64,000 nucleotides of DNA from Sphingomonas sp. UBA978 (GTDB lineage: Bacteria; Pseudomonadota; Alphaproteobacteria; Sphingomonadales; Sphingomonadaceae): NCBI RefSeq assembly GCF_002292295.1, contig NZ_DBBS01000011.1, forward strand, positions 1 to 64,000. The letters run 5' to 3'. Positions within the stretch are counted from its first letter, which is position 1. Each line of letters begins with the position of its first letter. A program made the translations under genes and the position numbers. Of the stretch, positions 44,631 to 52,983 are shown piece after piece. The notes under the pieces were generated by a model. That model was not told the origin of the DNA. It saw only the letters and a program-made list of their open reading frames with translations, and ran no database searches.

Positions 44631-45077
44631 ATGCCCGAACCCCTGCCGCTCGACGAACAGCTCTGCTTCTCGCTCTACGCCGCGACCATCGCGATCAATC
44701 GCGCCTACAAGCCGGTGCTCGACCGGCTCGGCATCACCTATCCGCAATTCCTCGTCTTGCAGGTGCTGAACGGGGCCGAGGAGGGACGCTCGATCGGTGA
44801 GATCGGGGAGCGGCTGGCGCTGGAGCCGAGCACGATCACTCCGCTCGCCAAACGGCTGGAGGCGGCGGGGCTGGTCACGCGGCTGCGCAATCCCGCCGAC
44901 GAGCGGCAGGTGCGCGTCCGCCTGACCGAGGCGGGAAAGGTGCGCTGGGCGGAAACGGGATGCCTCGCGCCGATGATCGTCGAGCGGACCGGCATGGCGC
45001 CCGAGCGGCTCGCTGCGCTCAACCGCGAGGTGGCGGCGCTGCGGCGCGCGCTCGCCGCCGATGCCGCGGCGGTATGA
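44631..45077 (+). CDS. ohrR: MarR-family peroxide sensor OhrR
   Basis: A 148-residue MarR protein with the sensing cysteine near the N-terminus (DEQLCFSLYAA), the recognition helix LEPSTITPLAKRLE and the wing RNPADERQVRV. Oxidation of the cysteine by organic peroxide releases DNA. I chose the ATG at 44631 with GAGGAGAG upstream over 44607. A second cysteine lies at GCLAPM near residue 113, as in two-cysteine OhrR proteins. Confidence 0.92.
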   Translation: MPEPLPLDEQLCFSLYAATIAINRAYKPVLDRLGITYPQFLVLQVLNGAEEGRSIGEIGERLALEPSTITPLAKRLEAAGLVTRLRNPADERQVRVRLTEAGKVRWAETGCLAPMIVERTGMAPERLAALNREVAALRRALAADAAAV

Positions 45078-45090
45078 GCCGACGGCGGCG

Positions 45091-45669
45091 TCAGACGGGG
45101 TCGATCGCGAGCATCAGCCGGTGCCGCCCCGTCCCCGTGATCGGGGGCGAACGATGGAGGATCGGCGGTTCCTCGACCAGCAGCCGCCCCTTGAACAGCG
45201 CGACGGCGCCGGTCGGCACCTGCGCGACCGCGTCCGGATCGGCGGCCCTGATCCATTGCGTGCCCGGGCCGTGGAGTGTGACCAGCAGCCGCAGCGTCAC
45301 CCGGTCGGCGTGGAAGCGGCGGCAGGCATCCGTCGTCACGATCTCGAGCCGGACCCGCAGCCGCTCGACCGGCGCGAGGCGGGCGAGGCGCTCCGCCGAC
45401 GTGCCGATCTCGGTCGCCAGCATCAGCGCGGTCGCCGGGTCGTAGCCCGCCCCGCCGAGCAGCACCGCGACCGCGATCGGCGCGCTGTCGGTCCGGACGA
45501 CCGCATCGATGTCGTCGACGCTGTCCGGGGCCAGCGCCGTGAGGTCGGCGACGAGCGCGGCGGGGAGGGCGCGCTCCCAGATCGCCAGCGCGCAACCCGG
45601 ATCGAGGATGGCGTGCAGGACGTCCGCGGTATCGCTGCGCGCGACCGGATCGGCGAGCCTCGTCGCCAT
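45091..45669 (-). CDS. DUF1826 protein
   Basis: A 192-residue cytosolic protein of the DUF1826 family. Conserved-looking parts are CRRFHADRVTLRLLVTLHGPGTQW and LHRSPPITGTGRHRLMLAID; the H-x-D spacing recalls 2-oxoglutarate dioxygenases. Its ATG overlaps the stop of the COG0523 gene by one base (TGATG). Genes of this family accompany zinc-responsive COG0523 GTPases, so a role in zinc shortage is likely. Confidence 0.75.
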   Translation of the reverse strand: MATRLADPVARSDTADVLHAILDPGCALAIWERALPAALVADLTALAPDSVDDIDAVVRTDSAPIAVAVLLGGAGYDPATALMLATEIGTSAERLARLAPVERLRVRLEIVTTDACRRFHADRVTLRLLVTLHGPGTQWIRAADPDAVAQVPTGAVALFKGRLLVEEPPILHRSPPITGTGRHRLMLAIDPV

Positions 45670-46892
45670 CACGCGGGCTCCGCCACGCGTTCGCCCCATG
45701 CCGGGAACGGATCGCGCATCGCCGTCCACAGCTGCGGGGTGAAGGCCGCCGCGCCGACGAGGCAGGCGTCGAGCCGGCGGCGGATGCGCGCTTCGTCCAT
45801 GCCGATGCCGATGAACACCAGCTCCTGCCGCCGGTCGCCCCAGATCGCATCCCAATGCCCCGCGACGAAGCGTTCGAACCGCTCGTCGTCGTCGGGCCAT
45901 TGGTGCTTCGGGATCGACGCCCACCAGCGGCCGAGGCGCGAGGTCATCGTCTCGCTGCCCGCGACCGCCAGCTCGCCGACCCAGTCGGGCCGCGTCGCCA
46001 GCCAGAAATGCCCCTTCGCGCGCACGACGTGATCGAGCCCGCCGTCGGTCAGGAAGCCATGGAACCGGGCGGGGTCGAACGGACGGCGGGCGCGATAGAC
46101 GAAGCTCTCGATGCCATATTCCTCGGTTTCCGGCTGATGGCTGGCATAGCCGTACAGCTCCTTGGCCCAGAGCGGGTGGCGGCTCGCCTGCTCCTCGTCG
46201 AACAGCCGGGTGTCGAGGATCGCGTCGAGCGGCACCTGCGCCTGGTCGCAGGCGACGATCCGCGCATCGGCATTGAGGCTGGCGACCAGCTTCTTCACCG
46301 TCGCGAGCTGTTCGGCGGACACCGACGAGGCCTTGTTGACGACGATCACGTCGGCGAATTCGATCTGTTCGGCGAGCAGGCCGACGAGGCTGCGGGTATC
46401 GTCCTCGCCCAGGCTCTCGCCCCGATCGGCGAGGAAATCCCGGCTCGAATAGTCGGACAGCAGGTTGAGCGCGTCGACCACCGTCACCATCGTGTCGAGC
46501 CGCGCGACATCGCCTAGGCAGGCGCCCGCCTCGTCGCGGAACGAGAAGGTGGTGGCGACCGGCAGGGGCTCGGAAATGCCGGTGCTTTCGATCACGAGGC
46601 TGTCGAAGCGGCCGGCCTCGGCGAGCTGCCGCACCTCGGCCAGCAAATCGTCGCGCAGCGTGCAGCAGATGCAGCCGTTGGTCATCTCGACCAGCGCCTC
46701 CTCGCTTCGCGACAAGGCCGCCTCGCCGCCGCGGACGAGATCGGCGTCGATGTTCACCTCGCTCATGTCGTTGACGATCACCGCCACGCGCCGTCCGCCG
46801 CGGTTGGCGAGGATATGGTTGAGCAACGTCGTCTTTCCGGCCCCCAGAAAGCCCGACAGCACCGTTACCGGCAGGCGTGCGTCGTCCCGCAT
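45669..46892 (-). CDS. COG0523-family G3E GTPase (zinc-responsive type)
   Basis: A 407-residue metal-chaperone-like GTPase. Walker A is GFLGAGKTTLL, the metal motif is CxCC (NGCICCTLRDDL) and the switch region has IESTGISEP. A C-terminal CobW domain follows (about 240-400). The base-recognition motif reads NKAS rather than NKxD. I chose the ATG at 46892 with GGAG upstream over the TTG at 46904. A Zur-like palindrome covers the promoter, so it is probably made when zinc is scarce. Confidence 0.9.
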   Translation of the reverse strand: MRDDARLPVTVLSGFLGAGKTTLLNHILANRGGRRVAVIVNDMSEVNIDADLVRGGEAALSRSEEALVEMTNGCICCTLRDDLLAEVRQLAEAGRFDSLVIESTGISEPLPVATTFSFRDEAGACLGDVARLDTMVTVVDALNLLSDYSSRDFLADRGESLGEDDTRSLVGLLAEQIEFADVIVVNKASSVSAEQLATVKKLVASLNADARIVACDQAQVPLDAILDTRLFDEEQASRHPLWAKELYGYASHQPETEEYGIESFVYRARRPFDPARFHGFLTDGGLDHVVRAKGHFWLATRPDWVGELAVAGSETMTSRLGRWWASIPKHQWPDDDERFERFVAGHWDAIWGDRRQELVFIGIGMDEARIRRRLDACLVGAAAFTPQLWTAMRDPFPAWGERVAEPA

Positions 46893-46902
46893 GGCAGTCT
46901 CC

Positions 46903-46921
46903 AATGATATGTTGTATCATT
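46903..46921 (-). promoter_or_regulatory. Zur-box-like palindrome
   Basis: AATGATA, five bases, TATCATT: a perfect 7-5-7 inverted repeat ending 11 bp before the GTPase ATG. Size, AT content and symmetry resemble Fur/Zur-family boxes upstream of COG0523 genes. Binding is inferred. Confidence 0.6.
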
Positions 46922-47003
46922 GAATAGGGTGGCCACGGCGCGCTGTCCAGCCCGTCGGGGCGTCGGCCCGCGAAAGTGCGGCGGTCCGGTTGTTCGGCGC
47001 GGT

Positions 47004-48614
47004 TCAGCCGACCAGCGCGGCGACGCCGCAGCGCGCGCCCGGCACCCGCACGTCGGCCTGTCCGACGCGGATGCCCGCCACCTGCTGCACCTGGTCGAGC
47101 AGCAGGTCGAGCGCCGGGGTGGCGCCGAACAATGCGGTAAACAGCGGCGTGGTGAGCGGCGAGGTGCTGACCGGAATGCCCAGCGCGGTGATCCGCAGGT
47201 CCAGCCGCTGCAACAGCGAGGCCACCAGCCCGCCGCTCAGCGACGAGGCATTGACCGTGCGCACCGTATTGGCGGCGATGTCGGCGGCGGAGAATTGCAG
47301 CCGCTGCCACGTCGATCCCGCCAGCTGGATGTCCGCCAGCCCCTTCACGCTGGTCAGCGGCAGGCTCAGCAGCGTGGCATATTGCGACGGCAGCGGCGTT
47401 TCCATGGCGTAGAAGGCCGGATCGGCGACCGAGGCGATCATCGCCCGCCCGGGCGAGGCGCGTGCATCGACGGCGACGCTGGCGCCGTCACTGGCGCAGG
47501 TGACCGCGGCCAGCCGCGCCTCTGCGCTCGCTCCTTCGATGACGATGGGCAGTTCGGCGGCGGCGAGACCGATGCCGAGCACGTCGATCCGCGCGGTCAC
47601 GCCGATCCGCATCTGCGCGGTGCTCACCGTCACCGTCGCATCGCGGCCGACCTTGATCCACGGCGAGGTCGCCGACCGGCTGCCGATCGCCATCCGGACG
47701 CCGGTCGAGGTCAGCCCCGGCACCTGCGCGCCGAGGTTGAGCGTCACCTGCCGGTCGCCGCCGGTGCCGATCAGCGCCTCGCGCAGCAGCGCATCGGCGG
47801 CGACCTTGACCGCCGGCGGCGCCACGCTGGTGCCGAGGTCGATCAGCCGGCGGACGTCGACCCGCGTCGCCGGCACCTTCAGTGCGACCCGTCGCAGCAC
47901 CGCGGCGGCGGGGGAGGTCGCCGCATCCGCCATTGCGGTCACCAATGTCGGCAGCTCGACGTTTGCCGCGGCGGTGCCGCCCTGCGATCCCAGGCCGACG
48001 CTGGCGCGCGTCTGCAACAGGCGCGACAGTGCGAGGATATCGACATTGGCGTCGACCAGCGCGCTATAGTCGGCGACCGACAGGTTGAGATCGACTCCGG
48101 CGAGCGACGACAGCAACGCGCCCGGCACGCCGCCCTGCACGCTGGCGAGCCGCGATCCGATGCTGATCGCCGCCTCGCCGGTGCGGGCCGCGGTCGCCGT
48201 CGCCTGCAGGTCCTGAAAGCGCCGGCCGGTCAGCACGCCGGCGAAGAACAGCGGCACGCGTCGCCCGAGCACGACCCGCACCGCGGTGCGTTCGTCGGCG
48301 CTCGCGCGGAACCGGGCCGCCGGGGCGAGGCTGCGATCCGCGGAATAGCTGCCGGGCTGCGCGGTGACGAGCGTCACGCCCGACGCCCCCTCCACCGCGA
48401 TCAGCTGGTTGGCGGTGGTCGCCGCATTGGCGGTGCCGACGCTGACCATCGCGGCGCGATCCGCGAGGCCCTGCAACTGCTGCTTGCGCATCACCAGCGA
48501 CCCGTAATCGACCGCGGTGGCGGCACCGCCCATGAAGATCAGGATGAGGAACACCGATAGAACCGAAACGCTGCCCTTTCGCGACGCCAGCAGCCCGCGC
48601 GCGGCGCGACGCAT
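47004..48614 (-). CDS. TadG-like pilus-assembly protein
   Basis: A 536-residue protein with an N-terminal pseudopilin-type segment: SVSVLSVFLILIFMGGAATA, then VDYGSLVMRKQQLQ, as in TadG/Flp-linked proteins. The rest is a long beta-rich extracytoplasmic domain. It overlaps the TadE gene by one base (TGATG). No tad secretion ATPase or prepilin peptidase is in the window, so this is an orphan pair. Confidence 0.82.
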   Translation of the reverse strand: MRRAARGLLASRKGSVSVLSVFLILIFMGGAATAVDYGSLVMRKQQLQGLADRAAMVSVGTANAATTANQLIAVEGASGVTLVTAQPGSYSADRSLAPAARFRASADERTAVRVVLGRRVPLFFAGVLTGRRFQDLQATATAARTGEAAISIGSRLASVQGGVPGALLSSLAGVDLNLSVADYSALVDANVDILALSRLLQTRASVGLGSQGGTAAANVELPTLVTAMADAATSPAAAVLRRVALKVPATRVDVRRLIDLGTSVAPPAVKVAADALLREALIGTGGDRQVTLNLGAQVPGLTSTGVRMAIGSRSATSPWIKVGRDATVTVSTAQMRIGVTARIDVLGIGLAAAELPIVIEGASAEARLAAVTCASDGASVAVDARASPGRAMIASVADPAFYAMETPLPSQYATLLSLPLTSVKGLADIQLAGSTWQRLQFSAADIAANTVRTVNASSLSGGLVASLLQRLDLRITALGIPVSTSPLTTPLFTALFGATPALDLLLDQVQQVAGIRVGQADVRVPGARCGVAALVG

Positions 48615-49093
48615 CACAATCCGCCCAGCAGGATGCTGGCGCGCTGGACGATCCGCGACGGCGGCGCGGGCACGAACGGCAGCTTCAGGTTCGCGTCGCC
48701 GCCCGCGTCATAGGTCACGGTGACGGTCAGCCGGTTCGCCTGTTCGACGACGCTGACCTGCGCCTGGCGCATGTCGTAGCGACCGATCGCCCGCAGATTG
48801 TCGGTGGCCTTGTTGACCGCCATCGTCTGCCGCTCGGCGGCGTCCAGCCCCGCGATCGACGCGCGCGCGCCGTCGCTGGCGGCATGCTGCACCCCGTTGG
48901 CGAGAAGATACCACCAGGAATAGGAGATGATGCCGAAGCTGAAGAGCATCAGGATCGGGATCAGGATCGCGAACTCGATCAATACCGCGCCGGCCCGATC
49001 CGCCCGTATCCTGCGCGTCGGGCGACAGATGGCAGTATCGCAGAGCGCTGCCAAGTATGCGCACAGAGTTGGCGTTCCGTCCTTCGGAACCAT
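48614..49093 (-). CDS. TadE-like protein
   Basis: A 159-residue protein with the TadE hydrophobic segment AVLIEFAILIPILMLFSFGI preceded by basic residues. TadE is a pseudopilin processed like Flp pilin. GGGAGGAG sits just before the ATG at 49093, which decides this start over 49111. It is translated together with the TadG-like gene. Confidence 0.82.
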   Translation of the reverse strand: MVPKDGTPTLCAYLAALCDTAICRPTRRIRADRAGAVLIEFAILIPILMLFSFGIISYSWWYLLANGVQHAASDGARASIAGLDAAERQTMAVNKATDNLRAIGRYDMRQAQVSVVEQANRLTVTVTYDAGGDANLKLPFVPAPPSRIVQRASILLGGL

Positions 49094-49394
49094 AAAGCTC
49101 CTCCCTCGCATGGAAATTTCGGCGAGGCGGGCTAAAAAATACCTAATAAATCATTATGGTTGTAGTTCGCGCGCCAACACCGTGATCGCGCGCGCCATCT
49201 CTTGTGCCGGGTGCATGCACCCCCTCGGCAGGCGCCGACATGCTTAGCGGCGTCGCATCCGGTTAGGGTCGCGGCAGCACCGCGCACCGGGCGCTCCGAT
49301 ACTGGTCGCGCAGCGCGGATCGGTGTAGCCGGTGGGCGAGGGTTCCAGAGGTCGCGCGCCCCGCGCGACCCGACGCCCCCGTGGAGCGACCGAC
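49094..49394. other. Intergenic region between the TadE gene and a small divergent gene
   Basis: These 301 bases hold an AT-rich patch (about 49130-49165), the probable promoter of the TadE gene. The rest is GC-rich with short repeats. No tRNA or other gene was convincing. GGAG at 49383-49386 is the ribosome site of the next small gene. Confidence 0.45.
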
Positions 49395-49541
49395 ATACCA
49401 CGCAAACCGAACTACGATTTCGAGCGCCGCGAGCGCGAACGGGCCAAGGCCGCCGAATCCGCGAAGAAGGCGCAGGCCAAGGCGGACAAGCGGGAGGCGG
49501 ATCGCGGTGCCGCAGAGGCGGAGCCGTCGCACGATCCGTGA
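49395..49541 (+). CDS. Small basic protein, 48 residues, apparent ATA start
   Basis: The frame reads PRKPNYDFERRERERAKAAE and ends SHDP. The pattern PRKPNYDFERRERERAKA is, from memory, a small conserved alphaproteobacterial protein that starts with MPRKPNYDF. Here the expected ATG is ATA (49395-49397), with GGAG 8 bases upstream at normal spacing. An in-frame GTG at 49332 would add 21 unconserved residues. Function unknown. Confidence 0.6.
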   Translation: MPRKPNYDFERRERERAKAAESAKKAQAKADKREADRGAAEAEPSHDP

Positions 49542-49568
49542 CGCGCGGCCTGCTCGCCGGCATGGGCC

Positions 49569-50147
49569 TTACGGCTGCGGGTTCGCCTTCGGCTCGGGCG
49601 TCTCGGCGGCGGCCTTCATGCTCTCGATCTCCGCCGTCGTCTTGTAGTCGATCAGCTCGACCTGGAACACGAGGTCGGCGTTCGCCGGGATCGGTCCCGA
49701 TCCCTGCGGGCCATAGCCCATCGCCGCGGGGATGCAGAACCGCGCGATCCCGCTCTTCCCCATCATCTGCAGCCCTTGCGAAAAGCCCGGGATGACGCCG
49801 CTGACCGGGAAGGGCGATCGCATCCCCTGATCGAAAACCGCGCCCGTCGCCGCCAGATAGCCGATGTAATTGACCAGCACGACGTCGCTGGCGGCCGGCA
49901 TCGCGCCCGGCGCGGCGCGCAGCATCGTATAGCCGAGGCCGTTCGGCGTGCGGCTGGTGCACGCACGCTGCGCCGCCGGGACGATCGGGTTGAGCGGCAG
50001 CGGGATGATCGTCCCGTCCGCTTTGACCGGGGCCGGTGCCGTCACCCGCGGCTTCGCCTTGCGGACGGCCGTGCCGCCGGGCGCGGCGAGCGAGATCAGG
50101 ACGGCGGCATAGACGCCATGGCGCAGCGGACGGGAAGAGACGGTCAT
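49569..50147 (-). CDS. FKBP-type peptidyl-prolyl isomerase, exported
   Basis: A 192-residue protein with a hydrophobic leader (SSRPLRHGVYAAVLISLAAP) and an FKBP domain at about 70-170: GLGYTMLRAAPGAM, VLVNYIGYLAATG, VFDQGMR and a FCIPAAMGYGPQGSGPIPAN loop. It would speed proline isomerisation of periplasmic proteins. There is a CTSRTPNGLG segment before the core. No ribosome site stands out. Confidence 0.87.
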   Translation of the reverse strand: MTVSSRPLRHGVYAAVLISLAAPGGTAVRKAKPRVTAPAPVKADGTIIPLPLNPIVPAAQRACTSRTPNGLGYTMLRAAPGAMPAASDVVLVNYIGYLAATGAVFDQGMRSPFPVSGVIPGFSQGLQMMGKSGIARFCIPAAMGYGPQGSGPIPANADLVFQVELIDYKTTAEIESMKAAAETPEPKANPQP

Positions 50148-50243
50148 CGGCGGCGCTATAGGCAGGCCGCGGCCGTCGCGCCACTCCCGCGGCACGGCGG
50201 ATCGCCCCTTGCACCGCGATCGGCGAAGGAGGAGACGGACGCG

Positions 50244-51353
50244 ATGCTCGACGCGCTGCGCATGACCCTGCCGATCGTCCAGGCCCCGATGGCGGGGGTG
50301 TCGACGCCGGCGCTGGCCGCGGCGGTGTCGAACGCCGGCGGGCTCGGCGGAATCGCGGTCGGCGCGACCGATGCCGACGGTGCGCGCGGCATGATCGCGG
50401 CGCTGCGCGCGCGGCTCGATCGCGATGCCGCCTTCAACGTCAATCTGTTCGTCCATCCGCGTGCCATCGCCGATCGCGACCGGGAACGCCGCTGGCTCGA
50501 CGCGCTCGCGCCGCGCTTCGCCGCCTTCGGTGCCGCGCCGCCCGCCGCGCTGCGGACGATCTACACGAGTTTCGCCGACGATCCCGCGATGCTGGCGATG
50601 CTCGCCGAGGTCGCGCCGCCCGTCGTCAGTTTCCATTTCGGGCTGCCGTCCGCCGCGGCGATCGCGATGCTGCGCGCGTGCGGCGTCTTCCTCCTCGCGA
50701 CCGCGACCAGCCCCGCGGAGGCGCGCATGGTGGAGGCCGCCGGCATCGACGCGATCGTCGCGCAGGGGATCGAGGCGGGCGGCCATCGCGGCGTCTTCGA
50801 TCCCGCCGCACCCGACGATGCGCTCGGCACGATGGCGCTGGTCCGGCTGCTCGTCCGCGAGGTCCGCGTGCCGGTCGTCGCGGCGGGCGGGATCATGGAC
50901 GGCGCGGGCATCGCCGCCGCGCTACGGCTCGGCGCGGTCGCCGCGCAGCTCGGCACCGCGTTCGTCGCCTGCCCCGAATCCGCCGCCGATGCGGGCTATC
51001 GCGCCGCGCTGGCGGGGCCGAGGGCGTATCACACCACGATGACGTCGCTGATCTCCGGCCGCCCGGCGCGCGCGCTCGCCAACCGGTTCACCGCCCTCGC
51101 CGGCGATCTCGCCGGGCTGGTGCCACCCGATTATCCGATCGCCTATGACGCCGGCAAGGCGCTGCATGCGGCGGCGACGGCGCGGGGCGAATCCGGCTTC
51201 GGCGCGCATTGGGCCGGGCAGGGGGCGCCGCTCGCCCGGGCGATGCCGGCGGCCCGGCTGGTCGCGACGCTGATGCGCGAGACGGATGCCGCCGAACCGC
51301 CGCCTCAGCTGCGCGACGGCGTCTCGCGGATGACGAGCGACCGGCCGCGATAG
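50244..51353 (+). CDS. Nitronate monooxygenase family FMN enzyme
   Basis: A 369-residue TIM-barrel flavoprotein. Family motifs: PIVQAPMAGVSTPALAAAVS, GGLGGIAVGA, SFHFGLPSA, EAGGHRG and VVAAGGIMDGAGIAAAL. Members oxidise nitronates to carbonyl and nitrite or act as NADH:quinone reductases. AAGGAGGAGA precedes the ATG. Its 3' end overlaps the convergent FG-GAP gene by 49 bp. Confidence 0.88.
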   Translation: MLDALRMTLPIVQAPMAGVSTPALAAAVSNAGGLGGIAVGATDADGARGMIAALRARLDRDAAFNVNLFVHPRAIADRDRERRWLDALAPRFAAFGAAPPAALRTIYTSFADDPAMLAMLAEVAPPVVSFHFGLPSAAAIAMLRACGVFLLATATSPAEARMVEAAGIDAIVAQGIEAGGHRGVFDPAAPDDALGTMALVRLLVREVRVPVVAAGGIMDGAGIAAALRLGAVAAQLGTAFVACPESAADAGYRAALAGPRAYHTTMTSLISGRPARALANRFTALAGDLAGLVPPDYPIAYDAGKALHAAATARGESGFGAHWAGQGAPLARAMPAARLVATLMRETDAAEPPPQLRDGVSRMTSDRPR

Positions 51354-52873
51354 GCGGCGGCGGTGATGCCGGACCGGCGCTGCACGACCCGCTTGCCGCC
51401 GCGCAGCCAGGTCACCTCGACGGTAACCGGGGCGGTCGTCGCCAGCCCAAAATGGACCGGCTGCGCGCTTTGCGTGTTATAGCCGTCGCCGGTGCCGACC
51501 TGCCGCGTCGCGAGGATGCGCCCGCGCGCATCGCGCAGCCGCACCTCGGCGCCGGGCCGGGTGAAATGCCCGCGCGCGTCGAGCAGCAGCACCGACAGGC
51601 TGCGCGCCGCGGCGGCGGCGGGCAACAGGTTGCGGAACAGGAAATGGCCGCCGACCGGGCCGTAGCCATCGGTGATCGACAGGTCGAGCGCACCGTCGCG
51701 ATCGTAATCGACCCATTGCACGCCATGGTCGCCGGCGTTCATCGCACTGGTGCGCGGCAGCACGTTGACGAAGCGGCGCCCGCCCTTGCCGTCGGATTCG
51801 TTGTGGAGCAGCGCGTTGGTCGGCTCCTGTTTCCCGACCGGGCCTTCGTAGGCCATGATCGACAGGTCGAGCCAGCCGTCATTGTCGTAATCGCCCCAGG
51901 CCGCGCCGACGCCGTGATTGGCGAAGCCGACGCCGGTCGCGACCGAGACGTTCTCGAACGTGCCGTCGCCGCGGTTGCGATAGAGCGCGTTCGGCCCGTA
52001 ATTGGGGACGAACAGGTCGAGCCGCCCGTCATTGTCGTAATCGCCGATCGCGCAGCCGACGCCGCCCTCTTCCTTCGTGCGCGCCGGCCCCGCGACGCCC
52101 GCCTGTTCGGCAACGTCGACGAAACTGCCGCCGTCGTTGCGCCACAAGGCGTCCTTCGCGCCCGACTGGTTGGCTAGGAACAGGTCGAGGTCGCCGTCCG
52201 CGTCGTAATCGAACCAGCAGGCGCCGACGGTGGGGCGCGGATCGGACACGCCGGTGCCGGCGAACACCTGCGTGAAGCGGCCGCCGTCGTTGCGCATCAG
52301 CCGGTTGGGCCCGATCCGGTCGGCGGCATAGAGGTCGACGTCGCCGTCATTGTCGTAATCGACCCAGCTCGTCTGCCGTGCCGAGCGGCCGGCGAAGCCA
52401 AGCCCGATCGCGGCGCCGACCTCCTCGAATCCCTTGCCCTTGCGGTTGTGGAAGACGAGCGTCGGCTGCTTGGGATCGGTCGCGCCGCCGAGCAGGTCGA
52501 GCCAGCCGTCGCCGTCGTAATCGCCCCAGCTCAGGCCGCGCAGCTCGTGTGCCGCGGTGGGCAGGCCCATCGCCGCGCCGACGCTGACGAAGGTGCCGCC
52601 GTCGTTGCGATAGAGGCGCACCTCGCCGCTCTTCAGCGACACGGCGAAATCGAGGTCGCCGTCATTGTCCATGTCGCCCCAGGCGTTGGACAGCGACCCG
52701 ACCACCCCGAACAGCTCGGCCTGGACCGGCTGAAAGGCGGGCGCGGTCGTGCCGGCGGCGGGCAGCGGCACGCCATGGCCCGGCTCGTCCGCCTGCGGCG
52801 CGGCGGCGAGCAGCAGGCAGAGGGGCAGCAGCGCGGCGAGCGGGCGGCGGGACACGGACGAACGACGGTACAT
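51305..52873 (-). CDS. FG-GAP/UnbV (CRTAC1-like) repeat protein, exported
   Basis: A 522-residue exported protein with a leader ending near ADEPG. It holds about seven FG-GAP/VCBS-like repeats, each with a D-x-D-x-D-G calcium loop (DMDNDGDLDF, DYDGDGWLDLL, DYDNDGDVDLY, DYDADGDLDLF, DYDNDGRLDLF, DYDNDGWLDLS, DYDRDGALDLS), and a C-terminal ASPIC/UnbV domain. This makes a beta-propeller that binds calcium. AAAGGGGAAG precedes the ATG. It lies just downstream of the FecR gene on the same strand; function unknown. Confidence 0.87.
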   Translation of the reverse strand: MYRRSSVSRRPLAALLPLCLLLAAAPQADEPGHGVPLPAAGTTAPAFQPVQAELFGVVGSLSNAWGDMDNDGDLDFAVSLKSGEVRLYRNDGGTFVSVGAAMGLPTAAHELRGLSWGDYDGDGWLDLLGGATDPKQPTLVFHNRKGKGFEEVGAAIGLGFAGRSARQTSWVDYDNDGDVDLYAADRIGPNRLMRNDGGRFTQVFAGTGVSDPRPTVGACWFDYDADGDLDLFLANQSGAKDALWRNDGGSFVDVAEQAGVAGPARTKEEGGVGCAIGDYDNDGRLDLFVPNYGPNALYRNRGDGTFENVSVATGVGFANHGVGAAWGDYDNDGWLDLSIMAYEGPVGKQEPTNALLHNESDGKGGRRFVNVLPRTSAMNAGDHGVQWVDYDRDGALDLSITDGYGPVGGHFLFRNLLPAAAAARSLSVLLLDARGHFTRPGAEVRLRDARGRILATRQVGTGDGYNTQSAQPVHFGLATTAPVTVEVTWLRGGKRVVQRRSGITAAAYRGRSLVIRETPSRS

Positions 52874-52983
52874 GGGGCTTCCCCTTTGAACGGACGGGGC
52901 GGGTTGATCGGGCCGCTGGCCCGCGCCGGGACGTTGCGACGCCCGCCTCTCCCCCTCCCAAACGGACGGGCGGCGCGTTTCTG

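Noticed and set aside
46920..48560. A 546-codon plus-strand frame over the TadG-like gene
   Set aside because: Low-complexity R/G/Q/D composition. The minus-strand TadG reading has a clear membrane segment and is coupled to TadE.
49260..49390. A tRNA-like stretch upstream of the 48-residue gene
   Set aside because: GGGTTCC looks like a T-loop start, but no acceptor or anticodon stems pair and there is no CCA end.
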